Source: Klenkia marina (GTDB lineage: Bacteria; Actinomycetota; Actinomycetes; Mycobacteriales; Geodermatophilaceae). From it: a stretch of 64,000 bases of DNA. Within the stretch, counting starts at the first letter, position 1. Every line of letters begins with the position of its first letter. The notes below the pieces were generated by a model that was given only the letters and a program-made list of their open reading frames with translations, was not told where the DNA came from and did not search any database. The stretch spans positions 1 to 64,000 of the forward strand of contig NZ_FMUH01000001.1 in assembly GCF_900101025.1 (NCBI RefSeq), given 5' to 3'. Of the stretch, positions 45,075 to 54,247 are shown piece after piece. The translations under genes and the position numbers were made by a program.

Positions 45075-45742
45075 TGCACGCACTGGTCACCGGGGCGAGC
45101 TCGGGCATCGGCGCCGCCGTCGTCGACCGGCTGCTGGCCGACGGCTGGACCGTCACCGGCCTCAGCCGCACCGACCCCGGGCCACGCCCGGGGCTGACCT
45201 GGGTGGCCGCCGACCTCACCTCCCCCGGGGCGGTCGGCGACCTGCTGGCGGACGTCGGCCCGCTGGACGCCGTCGTGCACTCGGCCGGGGTGCAGCGCTC
45301 GGCCCGGCTGGGCGCCCTGTCCCTGGCCGACGGGGCGCTCATGTGGCGGCTGCACGTCGACGCCGCGACCGCCGTCGTCGACGCGGTGGTCGACCGGCTC
45401 GCCGACGGCGGCCGGGTGGTGCTGATGGGCAGCCGCACGGCGGTCGGGGTGGCCGGCAAGAGCCAGTACGCCGCGACGAAGGCCGCCCTGGTGGGGCTGG
45501 CCCGGTCGTGGGCCATCGAGCTGGCCCCGCGCCGGATCACGGTGAACGTGGTCGCGCCCGGGCCGACCCAGACGCCGATGCTGGCCGACCCCGGCCGGGC
45601 AGCCACCCCGCCGCAGCCCCCGCCGCTGGGACGGTTCGTGCGGCCCGAGGAGGTCGCGGCGCTCACCGCGTTCCTGCTCGGGCCCGACGGCGGGATGGTG
45701 ACCGGCCAGCAGCTCGTGGTGTGCGGCGGGGCCAGCCTCTAG
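45074..45742 (+). CDS. SDR family oxidoreductase of the catabolic operon
   Basis: A 222-residue short-chain dehydrogenase with the cofactor loop LVTGASSGIGAA, VVHSAGVQ and the catalytic Ser-Tyr-Lys in MGSRTAVGVAGKSQYAATKA. The end VTGQQLVVCGGAS is typical of classical SDRs. It probably oxidises a hydroxyl of the sugar acid or its keto-deoxy form. Its start overlaps the upstream stop by one base, and it ends one base before the stop of the converging acyl-CoA dehydrogenase gene. Confidence 0.88.
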   Translation: MHALVTGASSGIGAAVVDRLLADGWTVTGLSRTDPGPRPGLTWVAADLTSPGAVGDLLADVGPLDAVVHSAGVQRSARLGALSLADGALMWRLHVDAATAVVDAVVDRLADGGRVVLMGSRTAVGVAGKSQYAATKAALVGLARSWAIELAPRRITVNVVAPGPTQTPMLADPGRAATPPQPPPLGRFVRPEEVAALTAFLLGPDGGMVTGQQLVVCGGASL

Positions 45743-45743
45743 G

Positions 45744-46922
45744 TCAGACGAAGGCGGACATCCCGGTGACCGAACGGCCCACGATGAGGGTGTTCATCTC
45801 GCGGGTGCCCTCGTAGGAGTACAGCGCCTCGGCGTCGTTGAAGTACCGGACGACGTTGTTCTCCAGCACGATGCCGTTGCCGCCGAACAGCTCGCGGGCC
45901 ATCGCCACCGTCTCGCGGCCGCGGGCGGTGACGTAGGCCTTGGCCAGCGCCGCCTGGTCGTCGCGCAGGTCGTCGGTCTCCTGCAGCTGCGCCACCCGCA
46001 CGACCATGCCCAGCGAGGCGGTGACGTTGCCCAGCATCTTGGCCAGCAGGTCCTGGATGAGCTGGAAGCTGCCGATCGGCTTGCCGAACTGCTCGCGCTC
46101 CTTGGCGTAGGCCAGCGCGTACTCGTAGGCGCCCATCTGGCAGCCCACGCCGGACCACGCGACGCCGCCGCGGGTCACCTTGAGGACCTTGTTGACGTCC
46201 TTGAACGAGTTGCCGCCCTCGAGCTTGTGGTCGGCGGGGATGCGGCAGTCGGTGAAGGTCAGGTCGGCGTTCTGCACCGTGCGCAGCGCGAACTTGTCCT
46301 CGATCTTGGTCGCGGTGAAGCCCGGGGTCCCCTTGTCGACCACGAAGGTCTTCACCTGGTCGTCGGCCTCGTCGCGGGCGAACACCACCACGTGGTCGGC
46401 GAAGGTGCCGTTGCCGATCCAGCGCTTGGCCCCGTTCAGCACCCACTCGTCGCCGTCCCGGCGGGCGGTCGTGCGCAGGCCGCGGGCGACGTCGGAACCG
46501 CCCTCGGGCTCGGTCAGGGCGAAGGCCCCGATCGTGTCCATCGTCATCATCGCGGGGATCCAGCGCTGCCGCTGCTCCTCCGAGCCCAGGATCATGATCG
46601 AGCCCATGGCCAGGCCGTTGTGCACGCCGAGGAAGGTGGCGATGGAGGGGTCGACCCGCGCCAGCTCGAGGGCCTGGAACCCGCCGTACAGCTTGGACGC
46701 CGGCACCCGCCCGTCCCACTCGTAGGCGCGGCCGACGACGTCGATCGAGGCGAACTCGGGGATGAGGTCCATCGGGAACTCCGCGGCCGCCCAGGAGGGG
46801 TTGACCCGGGGCCGCACCTTCTCGTCGAGGAACTCGCGCAGCGCCTGGAGCTCCTTGCGCTCGGTGTCCGACAGCAACGTCTCGTAGCCGAAGAAGTCCC
46901 CGGTGAGCAGGTCGGCGGTCAT
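45744..46922 (-). CDS. Acyl-CoA dehydrogenase, glutaryl-CoA dehydrogenase type
   Basis: A 392-residue FAD enzyme. The conserved box AFALTEPEGGSD is present, and the catalytic base lies in ALYSYEGTREMNTLIVGRSV, which resembles glutaryl-CoA dehydrogenase, as does GGFQALELARVDPS. It would convert glutaryl-CoA or a related acyl-CoA to the enoyl-CoA in lysine or aromatic degradation. No other genes of that pathway lie next to it. Start ATG 46922. Confidence 0.88.
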   Translation of the reverse strand: MTADLLTGDFFGYETLLSDTERKELQALREFLDEKVRPRVNPSWAAAEFPMDLIPEFASIDVVGRAYEWDGRVPASKLYGGFQALELARVDPSIATFLGVHNGLAMGSIMILGSEEQRQRWIPAMMTMDTIGAFALTEPEGGSDVARGLRTTARRDGDEWVLNGAKRWIGNGTFADHVVVFARDEADDQVKTFVVDKGTPGFTATKIEDKFALRTVQNADLTFTDCRIPADHKLEGGNSFKDVNKVLKVTRGGVAWSGVGCQMGAYEYALAYAKEREQFGKPIGSFQLIQDLLAKMLGNVTASLGMVVRVAQLQETDDLRDDQAALAKAYVTARGRETVAMARELFGGNGIVLENNVVRYFNDAEALYSYEGTREMNTLIVGRSVTGMSAFV

Positions 46923-47061
46923 GGTGGGCGGTCCTCCCGGTGGCGCAGTGGCTGAACTCGTCCCCGCTCCCTACCCACGAGTAGCGATCTCACGCGGGGC
47001 GCGGCGCCCAGGCCTCCCCTACGCTCGCCGGAGCCCGTCCACCGGTGATCGAGGAGTGCGC

Positions 47062-47760
47062 GTGCGGTTCGTGCAGGGCCTGCTGCTGGGGGTGTCCGCC
47101 GGCTGCCTCGTCGGGGCCGCCGCCGACGTGCTCCGGTCGTACTCCCTCGTCGGTGCCGTGCTGGCGTTCGTGCTGTTCGCCGTCCTCTCGGGGAGGGGGT
47201 CGGCAGGCCGGCAGGACGCCGCCCGCCGGCGCACCGACGCGCGGCTGCGGGCCACCCGGGCCCGGCTGCAGCCCGACACCCCGTCCACCCCGGGTGGCTT
47301 CTTCGCCGGCCGGCGCCTCGGCGACGCCCTCGCCTGGCTGGCCGCCGAGCACGCGATCAGCACCCTCGAGCGGGTCGGCGTCACCGAGGACGACCTGGTC
47401 GTGCTGTTCCCCGGGCCGCAGGGTCCGCGCCTGGCCGTCGTCCACGAGGCCGGGTCCGGCTTCGAGGTCGGGTTCGTCGACGAGCCGGCCGATCCCCGAG
47501 CCCTGCTGGGCGGGACGGGCCGGTTCCAGGCACGCGACCTGGCCCCCGACGTCCTGCCCCGGGTGCTGGAGCGGGCCCGCCGCGACCACCCGGACACCTG
47601 GACCCACGTGCAGGACCCCGAGGCGGTCCTGCACCGCCCCGACCGGCTCCGCGACGACGTCACCGTCCAGCTGCACAACGGCGCCCCCACCGGCGCCGAC
47701 CAGACCGTGTGGGCCTCGGGGTCCGGCGACCTGCTGTACGTGCAGGAGTCGCTGTCGTGA
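47062..47760 (+). CDS. Hypothetical protein with N-terminal membrane anchor (232 aa)
   Basis: I do not recognise this family. The start GTG 47062 has GAGGAG upstream. Residues about 1-40 form two hydrophobic segments, followed by a basic helix with many Arg, then a soluble alpha/beta part. Phrases such as GGFFAGRRLGDALAWLAAEH and DDLVVLFPGPQGPRLAVV look like a compact domain. It overlaps the next gene by four bases (GTGA), so the two probably act together. Confidence 0.65.
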   Translation: MRFVQGLLLGVSAGCLVGAAADVLRSYSLVGAVLAFVLFAVLSGRGSAGRQDAARRRTDARLRATRARLQPDTPSTPGGFFAGRRLGDALAWLAAEHAISTLERVGVTEDDLVVLFPGPQGPRLAVVHEAGSGFEVGFVDEPADPRALLGGTGRFQARDLAPDVLPRVLERARRDHPDTWTHVQDPEAVLHRPDRLRDDVTVQLHNGAPTGADQTVWASGSGDLLYVQESLS

Positions 47761-48389
47761 CCGCGCCCGGCGTCGTCCCCGCCGAACCCGTGGCCCGCCG
47801 CCCGCGCGGGTTCGCCGTCGGCCTGCTGCTCGGCCTGCTGCTCACCGCCGGGCCCGTGGTCGCCATCCGCACCGGCGCCCTGCCCGAGCCGGCGCTCGGG
47901 TCGGGGTCCAGCAGCGACGCGGACGACGCCGACGACGACGTCCCGTTCAGCGACCCGGTGCGGCTGCAGGGCGCGCTCGACGCCGCGGTGGCCGAGGTCG
48001 GCAGCGACCGGGCCACCCAGGTGGTGGTCGAGGCCCGCGAATTCGCCGTCGTCCTGTTCGACCCGGCCACCAACCTGTGGACCCGCTACCAGGAGTACGC
48101 CTTCGACCGCCCCGGCGACGGCCGCTCCGAGCCCCTGCCCGCCCAGCCCCCGGCCGAGGCCGAGTTCCCGCTCGGCACGGTCTCCGCAGCCGGGCTGACC
48201 GCAGCCCTGGTGACCGGCAACCGGGCCATCGGCAACGACGCCGACGAGGTCGGCTACCTGCAGCTGGTCGCCGAGCGCCCCTTCCCGGTCTACGGCGACG
48301 TGCTGCTCACCGTGGTCGACCGCTACAGCGCCGGCGCCCGGGCCTGGCTGTCCCCCGCCGGCGAGGTGCTGCGCTCCGAGGTCGGCTGA
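47757..48389 (+). CDS. Hypothetical secreted or membrane-anchored protein (210 aa)
   Basis: I do not recognise this family. It has an N-terminal membrane segment (FAVGLLLGLLLTAGPVVAI), then an acidic Ser/Asp linker (GSGSSSDADDADDD) and an extracytoplasmic domain of about 140 residues with no cysteine. It is encoded directly after, and overlapping, another unknown membrane protein. Confidence 0.65.
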   Translation: MTAPGVVPAEPVARRPRGFAVGLLLGLLLTAGPVVAIRTGALPEPALGSGSSSDADDADDDVPFSDPVRLQGALDAAVAEVGSDRATQVVVEAREFAVVLFDPATNLWTRYQEYAFDRPGDGRSEPLPAQPPAEAEFPLGTVSAAGLTAALVTGNRAIGNDADEVGYLQLVAERPFPVYGDVLLTVVDRYSAGARAWLSPAGEVLRSEVG

Positions 48390-48411
48390 GGCAGCTCAGT
48401 AGCCTGCCCGC

Positions 48412-49602
48412 ATGGTCTCCCTGGGCACGCCCCTGTCCCCCGCGGCCACCCGCGTGATGCTGCTGGGCAGCGGTGAGCTGGCCAAGGAGGTGCTGATCGC
48501 GCTGCAGCGGCTGGGCGTGGAGACCATCGCCGTCGACCGCTACGACGACGCCCCTGGCCACCAGGTCGCCCATCACGCCCGCACCATCACCATGAGCGAC
48601 CCCGAGCAGCTGCGGGCCCTGATCGAGGCCGAGCGGCCCGACGTCGTCGTCCCCGAGATCGAGGCCATCGCCACCCCGACGCTGGTCGAGCTGGAGGCGG
48701 AGGGCGTGCGCGTGGTGCCCACCGCCCGGGCCGCCCGGCTGACGATGGACCGCGAGGGCATCCGTCGGTTGGCCGCCGAGACCCTCGGCCTGCCGACCAG
48801 CCCCTACCGCTTCTGCGACTCGCTCGAGGAGCTGCAGGCCGGCGCGGCCGCCGTCGGGTTCCCGTGCGTGGTCAAGCCGGTGATGTCGTCCTCGGGCAAG
48901 GGCCAGAGCACCGTGCGCACGGCCGGGGACGTCGAGACCGCCTGGGAGTACGCGATGGCCGGCAGCCGGGTGGCCGGCACCCGGGTCATCGTCGAGGGGT
49001 TCGTCGACTTCGACTACGAGATCACCCTGCTCACCGTGCGGTCCCGCCGCGGCGAGGAGACCGTGACCGGCTTCTGCGCGCCGATCGGGCACCGGCAGGA
49101 GTCCGGTGACTACGTGGAGAGCTGGCAGCCCCAGCCGATGAGCGACCTGGCGCTGCAGCGGGCGCAGGAGATCGCCGCCGCCGTCACCGCCGACCTCGAC
49201 GGCCTGGGCCTGTTCGGCGTCGAGCTGTTCGTGCGCGGCGACGACGTGTGGTTCTCCGAGGTCAGCCCCCGCCCGCACGACACCGGCATGGTCACCATGG
49301 CCACCCAGTGGCAGGACGAGTTCGAGCTGCACGCCCGGGCCCTGCTCGGCCTGCCGGTGGACACCTCGCTGCGCAACCCCGGGGCCTCGGCCGTGGTCTA
49401 CGGCGGCGTCGAGGCCGCCGGCATCACCTTCGACGGCGTCGACGAGGCGCTGGCGCTGCCCGGCGTGCAGGTGCGGCTGTTCGGCAAGCCCGAGAGCTTC
49501 ACCCGGCGTCGCATGGGCGTCGCGCTGGCCCGCGGCGAGGACGCCGAGGCCGCCCGCGCCACCGCCCGCGAGGCCGCGAGCCGGGTGCGACCGCGGGCCT
49601 GA
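48412..49602 (+). CDS. purT: Formate-dependent phosphoribosylglycinamide formyltransferase
   Basis: A 396-residue ATP-grasp enzyme of purine synthesis. It makes formyl-GAR from GAR, formate and ATP, bypassing the folate-dependent PurN. Family motifs are [50 protein letters not shown] and [16 protein letters not shown]. It has its own start at ATG 48412, 22 bases after the previous stop, and converges on the AlkZ-like gene. Confidence 0.94.
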   Translation: MVSLGTPLSPAATRVMLLGSGELAKEVLIALQRLGVETIAVDRYDDAPGHQVAHHARTITMSDPEQLRALIEAERPDVVVPEIEAIATPTLVELEAEGVRVVPTARAARLTMDREGIRRLAAETLGLPTSPYRFCDSLEELQAGAAAVGFPCVVKPVMSSSGKGQSTVRTAGDVETAWEYAMAGSRVAGTRVIVEGFVDFDYEITLLTVRSRRGEETVTGFCAPIGHRQESGDYVESWQPQPMSDLALQRAQEIAAAVTADLDGLGLFGVELFVRGDDVWFSEVSPRPHDTGMVTMATQWQDEFELHARALLGLPVDTSLRNPGASAVVYGGVEAAGITFDGVDEALALPGVQVRLFGKPESFTRRRMGVALARGEDAEAARATAREAASRVRPRA

Positions 49603-49605
49603 ACA

Positions 49606-50640
49606 GCCGCGGAACCGGTGCGCGACGGCCGCCGCCTCCCGGGCCGCCGGGGTGTCGGGGGTGACCTGGACGGCGCCCTGGACCAGCTTCCAGGTGCCGA
49701 CCACCTCGCCGTCGTCGACCAGCATCGGCAGGAAGACTCCGTTGCCCCCGGGGACGACGGCGTCGAACCGCTCGGCGGCGACCACGTGCGAGCGGTCGGC
49801 GTGGCCGAGCAGCAGCTCGTCGAACCCGGCCAGCGCGCGGACGCCGTCGGGGTGCGCCGGCGGGGGGTCGCCGAGGGTCCAGAGCACCTGGTCGCCGCAG
49901 CGCACCTCGGTGAGCTCGTCGCGCACCGCGGCGAAGCCGGCGCGCACCTCGGTCAGCGTCAGCCCGCTCCACCACGCCAGGTCGCGCTCGGATGCCGGGC
50001 CGTGCCCGGCGAGGTACCGCCGCACCAGGACGGCGACCGCACCCGCCCGGTCGGCCGGCGCCGCACCGGGCGCCCACTCGTCGAGCAGGACGAAGGCCTG
50101 CACCGGCCCACCCGCGGTCTCCCCGCGCGGCGGCCCCAGGCACAGCAGGCCCTGGTGGGCGAGCCGGCCGTAGAGGTGCGGGGTGCGCTGACCGGTCACG
50201 TCCAGCCCTGCCGCAGCCCAGCGGGCGGCGAGCTCGGGGCGGGTGAGGGCACCACCGCCGGCCAGCTCGGCGCGGGCCACGTCGGCCGCCCGGGCGACGT
50301 CGGCGGCGGTGATGCCCAGCTGACGGTGCCGGGGCTCGGCGGAGCGCATCTGCCGGTCAGCGGTGAGCGACAGCAGCAGCCGCAGATCGGCGGGGGTGGT
50401 GGCGAACAGGGTGCCGCGCATCGGCCACGAGCGCACGACCCGGCCGGCGGCGAACGCGGCCCACACGTCGGCGAGCGTGCTGCCGGGGACCCGGGAGCCG
50501 ATCGCCCACTCGGCCTGCCGCAGGTCCTGGGCCTGCACGGCGAGCAGCCCGCGCACGGCCGCGGCACCGTCGGGCCGGGGCACCGTCAGGCCCTGGGCGG
50601 ACAGCCGCATGCGGCGCAGCGTGCCCACGTCGATGTCCAC
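49606..50640 (-). CDS. Winged-helix DNA-binding protein, AlkZ/YcaQ-like, with no stop at its natural end
   Basis: Residues 1 to about 345 match the HTH_42/AlkZ-like group, related to DNA glycosylases that remove bulky adducts. It starts MRLSAQGL and has QAQDLRQAEWA, which carries the QxQ motif of the catalytic site, and WPMRGTLFATTPADLRLLL. Similarity ends near 49606, in the four-base gap before purT. No stop lies there; the frame runs on antisense through purT to 48307. Either a deletion removed the last codons and stop, or the product has a long unrelated tail. I mark only the homologous part. Start GTG 50640, with GAGGGGAG upstream. Confidence 0.7.
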
Positions 50641-50777
50641 GGCGCTCCCCTCGGGTGGGCGCGACGGTAGCGCGGGGCACCGACAGGACCGGCTCCGGCG
50701 TCCACCGTCGGGACCGGTGTCCACAGCGGCACCGGACCCGGCCTCCTCCGCCGGCGCCCTGGGGCAGGCTCCTGGGC

Positions 50778-52040
50778 ATGCGCACCCCGCGGCCCCCGAC
50801 CACCTCCCCGCTCGAGCTGCTGCAGACCGCGGTGCAGGTGGCGCGCCGTCCCGGGAGCACCGCCGAGGAGCTCGACCCGTTCACCGCTGCGCTCGCCCGG
50901 CAGTGCCCCGACCTCGACCTGCCCGGTCTCGAGCCGCTGGTCGACGACGCGGTGCACCGCTGCTACGACCGCGGGTGGCAACCGGCCGACCTCGTGCACG
51001 TGACCGGCCGACGCACCAGCCGGCGGGCGGCCCGGCTGGTCGGGTCGGCGCTGCTCGCCGAGGCCGAGCGGTCCCGGGCGGCCGACCGCGCCCCGCGGGA
51101 GTGGGTCGAGCAGCTGGCCACCCTGCCGGGTCCGGCGTCGGGGGCGTCGGGGTGGTGGGCCCGCAGCGGTCTCGACGCCGCCACCGGGTGGCGGGACCTG
51201 GTGCGGGTGCTGGCCCTGCTGACCGGCCTCCCGGCTCTGCAGGCGCTGCTGCCCGGGCCGGCCGCGTGGCCGCGGCACCACCGGGCGACGTCGTCCGCCC
51301 GCCCCGTGCCCGGGCCGGTCGACGAGAAGGTGCTCGGCCGCGTGCGGGGTCTGCTGGCCAAGGCCGAGCGCACCGAGTTCGCAGAGGAGGCCGACGCGCT
51401 GACCGCCAAGGCCCAGGAGCTGATGAGCAGGTACGCCATCGACCACGCCGTGCTGGCCGGTGCGCAGGTGGGCGGGCCCGGCGTGGGCGCGGACGTCGTC
51501 GCCCGCCGGCTGCACCTGACCGACCCCTTCACCGGGGCCAAGGCCGCCCTGCTGCACGCCGTCGCCGACCCGAACGGCTGCCAGGTGGTGCTCCTGCGCG
51601 ACCTGGGCATCGCCACCGTGGTGGGTCTGCCCGTCGACGTCGCGCTGGTCGAGCTGCTGTTCACCTCGCTGCTGCTGCAGGCCACACGGGCGTTGTCCGG
51701 CGACGCACCACCGGGCACGAACCCGTCCCCCGTGTACAAGCGCGGGTTCCTCCTCGCCTACGCCACCCGCATCGGCGAGCGGCTGACCGAGGCCGGTGAC
51801 CGGGCGACCGCCGAGGCGTCCGCGGAGCACGGCCGGTCGGTCCTGCCGGTGCTGGCCCGCCGGCAGGCGGCCGTGGCCGACCGGGTCACCGAGCTGTTCC
51901 CGCACGTGCGACGCAGCCGCCGACGCACGGTGGACCCGGAGGGGTGGTGGGCCGGGCGCCGCGCAGCCGACACCGCCGACCTGGGGGCGCCACGCACGCC
52001 GTTGGCGCCCGGGCCACCGCCGAGCCGCGCCCACGTTTAG
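50778..52040 (+). CDS. DUF2786 domain-containing protein
   Basis: A 420-residue soluble protein. The DUF2786 region at about residues 186-225 reads VLGRVRGLLAKAERTEFAEE, then ALTAKAQELMSRYAIDHAVL. The N-terminal 170 residues are rich in Arg, Ala and Leu and unlike known domains; the C-terminal part is helical. Function unknown. Its stop codon lies inside the iron box of the next operon. Start ATG 50778. Confidence 0.82.
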   Translation: MRTPRPPTTSPLELLQTAVQVARRPGSTAEELDPFTAALARQCPDLDLPGLEPLVDDAVHRCYDRGWQPADLVHVTGRRTSRRAARLVGSALLAEAERSRAADRAPREWVEQLATLPGPASGASGWWARSGLDAATGWRDLVRVLALLTGLPALQALLPGPAAWPRHHRATSSARPVPGPVDEKVLGRVRGLLAKAERTEFAEEADALTAKAQELMSRYAIDHAVLAGAQVGGPGVGADVVARRLHLTDPFTGAKAALLHAVADPNGCQVVLLRDLGIATVVGLPVDVALVELLFTSLLLQATRALSGDAPPGTNPSPVYKRGFLLAYATRIGERLTEAGDRATAEASAEHGRSVLPVLARRQAAVADRVTELFPHVRRSRRRTVDPEGWWAGRRAADTADLGAPRTPLAPGPPPSRAHV

Positions 52041-52055
52041 GTTAGCCTCTCTTGG
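52037..52055 (+). promoter_or_regulatory. Iron box (IdeR/DmdR type) of the ferric-siderophore importer operon
   Basis: TTAGGTTAGCCTCTCTTGG has a perfect left 12-mer of the IdeR consensus and 14 of 19 matches overall. It covers the TAG stop of the DUF2786 gene and lies 67 bases before the binding-protein start. Confidence 0.65.
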
Positions 52056-52121
52056 CTTCGCGACCCGCCGCGGAGGACCGCTCGCCGCACCCGGCGCGCC
52101 GACCACGGAGGACGACCCGGC

Positions 52122-53171
52122 ATGCCCTTGATCACCCACCGGCTCCGCACCACCGCCGCCGCGCTGGCCTGCGCCGGTCTGCTCACCGCGTGCGGGGCGT
52201 CCGAGGCCGTGCCCGAGTCGGCCGCGGCCACCGGGGGCGAGCAGGCCACCGAGTACCCCCTGGTCCTGGACAACTGCGGCACCGAGGTCACCGTGGACGC
52301 CCCGCCGCAGCGGGTCGTGTCCCTCGACCAGGGCAGCACCGAGCTCATGCTGTCCCTCGGGCTCGGCGACCGCATCGTCGGCACCGCCTCCTGGACCGAC
52401 CCGGTGCTGCCGTCGCTGGCCGACGCGAACGCCGACGTGCCCCGGCTGGCCGACAACGCCCCCGGCTACGAGGCCGTCCTGGGCACCGACCCCGACTTCG
52501 TCACCGCCTCCTTCGGCCGGCACTTCGCCACGGGCGGGGTGGCCGAGCGGGCCCGGTTCACCGAGACCGGCATCGGCACCTACCTGTCCCCCACCGACTG
52601 CTCCGGCGGGCAGAGCGTGAACGCCGGCGGCAAGCGGTCCGAGCCCCTGCAGGTCGACGCCCTGTACCAGGAGATCCGCGAGCTGGCCGCGGTCTTCGAC
52701 GTGCCCGAGCGCGGTGAGCAACTGGTCGCCGAGCTGCAGCAGCGCGCCGCCGCGGCGACCGCCGAGATCGAGGCAAGCGGCGTCACCCTCGGCTTCTGGT
52801 TCGCCGACACCCGCAGCCCGTACTTCGCCGGCGGCGTCGGGGCCCCGCAGCTGCTCGCCGAGGGCGTCGGCGGTGCCAACGTCTTCGCCGACCTCGCCGA
52901 CGACTGGTCCGCGGTCTCGTGGGAGGCGGTGGTCGACCGGGAGCCCGACGTCCTGGTGCTGGGCGACCTCGCCCGCGACCGCTTCCCCGGTGACCGGCTG
53001 GCCGACAAGGAGGCCTTCCTCGCCGCCGACCCGCTGACCAGCACGATGCAGGCCGTCCAGGACCAGCAGTACGTCGCCCTCAGCGGGGCCGAGCTCAACC
53101 CGTCCATCCGCTTCGTGGACGGCCTCGAGGACCTCGCCGCCGGCCTGGCCGAGCTCGGGCGCACGTCCTGA
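52122..53171 (+). CDS. Iron-siderophore ABC transporter substrate-binding lipoprotein, FepB/FecB family
   Basis: A 349-residue periplasmic-binding-type lipoprotein. The lipobox is LLTACG at about residue 24. The domain holds QRVVSLDQGSTELMLSLGLG and AELNPSIRFVDGLEDLAAGL. An unusual long loop with a CSGG stretch lies in the middle. It delivers iron chelates to the permease and ATPase encoded downstream, and expression should follow the iron box above. Confidence 0.87.
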   Translation: MPLITHRLRTTAAALACAGLLTACGASEAVPESAAATGGEQATEYPLVLDNCGTEVTVDAPPQRVVSLDQGSTELMLSLGLGDRIVGTASWTDPVLPSLADANADVPRLADNAPGYEAVLGTDPDFVTASFGRHFATGGVAERARFTETGIGTYLSPTDCSGGQSVNAGGKRSEPLQVDALYQEIRELAAVFDVPERGEQLVAELQQRAAAATAEIEASGVTLGFWFADTRSPYFAGGVGAPQLLAEGVGGANVFADLADDWSAVSWEAVVDREPDVLVLGDLARDRFPGDRLADKEAFLAADPLTSTMQAVQDQQYVALSGAELNPSIRFVDGLEDLAAGLAELGRTS

Positions 53172-54247
53172 CCGCCGCACCGGCCCTCGAGCCCGCCACC
53201 GACGACGACACCGGCACCGGGCCCCGCTCCCGTCGCCTGCCGGCCGGGGCCGTCCTGGCCCTGCTCGGGCTCGCCGCGGTCGTGGCGTCGGTGGCCGGTG
53301 CCATCACCCTGGGCCCCGCCGAGGTGTCGCTGGTGAACATCCGCGACGTGCTGCTCAACCACCTCGGGCTGACCGACGTCCCGGTGCGGGCGGTCAAGGA
53401 GGCCATCGTCTGGGAGGAGCGCCTGCCCCGGGCGCTCACGGCCGCCGCGTGCGGCGCCGGTCTCGGGCTGTGCGGCGCCGTGCTGCAGGCCCTGCTGCAC
53501 AACCCGCTCGCCGACCCCTTCCTGCTCGGCATCTCCTCTGGCGCGTCCACCGGCGCGGTCGTCATCGGGGTGCTCGGGCTCGGCGGCTCGGTGCTGGGCC
53601 TGTCCGGGGGCGCGTTCGTCGGCGCCCTCGTCGCGTTCGGGCTGGTGCTGCTGCTGGCCGGGCTCAGCGGCGGCGGCACCGACCGCGTGATCCTCGCCGG
53701 GGTCGCCGGCACCCAGTTCTTCGCGGCGCTCACCTCGTTCGCGATCTTCGCCTTCGCCGACGCCGACGAGACCCGCGGGGTCATGTTCTGGTTGCTCGGG
53801 TCGCTGGAGGGCGTCCGCTGGGACGACGTGCTGCTCTGCGGGGTCGTCGTCCTCGTCGGTGGGGCCTGGGCGCTGCGGCAGTCCCACGCCCTCGACGCGT
53901 TCGCCTTCGGCGACGACGTGGCCGATTCCCTGGGCATCCCGGTGCGGCGCACCCGCCTGGTGCTGCTGGGGGTCACCGCCCTCATCACCGCGACCCTGGT
54001 CAGCATCGCGGGCTCCATCGGCTTCGTCGGCCTCGTGCTGCCGCACGCGGCGCGGTTCCTGGTCGGCCCCCGGCACGCCCGGCTGCTGCCGGCCACGGTG
54101 CTGATCGGTGCGGTGTTCATGGTCTGGGTCGACGCGGTCTCCCGGGTCGCCTTCCAGCCCACCCCGCTGCCGGTCGGCGTGGGCACGGCCCTGGTCGGGG
54201 TGCCCGCGTTCGTGCTCATCCTGCTGCGTCGCCGGCGGGTCGCATGA
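53168..54247 (+). CDS. Iron ABC transporter permease, FecCD family
   Basis: A permease of about 359 residues with the FecCD hallmarks RLPRALTAAACGAGLGLCGA, LLHNPLADPFLLGISSGAS, VTALITATLVSIAGSIGFVG and LPHAARFLVGPRH. The only ATG/GTG in frame, GTG 53282, would cut through the first membrane span. A CTG at 53168, overlapping the upstream stop as CTGA, restores the whole span and a soluble head of about 27 residues. Only one permease gene is present, so it would work as a homodimer. Confidence 0.86.
   Translation: MTAAPALEPATDDDTGTGPRSRRLPAGAVLALLGLAAVVASVAGAITLGPAEVSLVNIRDVLLNHLGLTDVPVRAVKEAIVWEERLPRALTAAACGAGLGLCGAVLQALLHNPLADPFLLGISSGASTGAVVIGVLGLGGSVLGLSGGAFVGALVAFGLVLLLAGLSGGGTDRVILAGVAGTQFFAALTSFAIFAFADADETRGVMFWLLGSLEGVRWDDVLLCGVVVLVGGAWALRQSHALDAFAFGDDVADSLGIPVRRTRLVLLGVTALITATLVSIAGSIGFVGLVLPHAARFLVGPRHARLLPATVLIGAVFMVWVDAVSRVAFQPTPLPVGVGTALVGVPAFVLILLRRRRVA

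Noticed and set aside
48307-49605. Antisense extension of the AlkZ-like frame through purT
   Set aside because: The residues are low-complexity and match only the mirror of the purT codons. I kept it as a finding about a missing stop, not as coding sequence.
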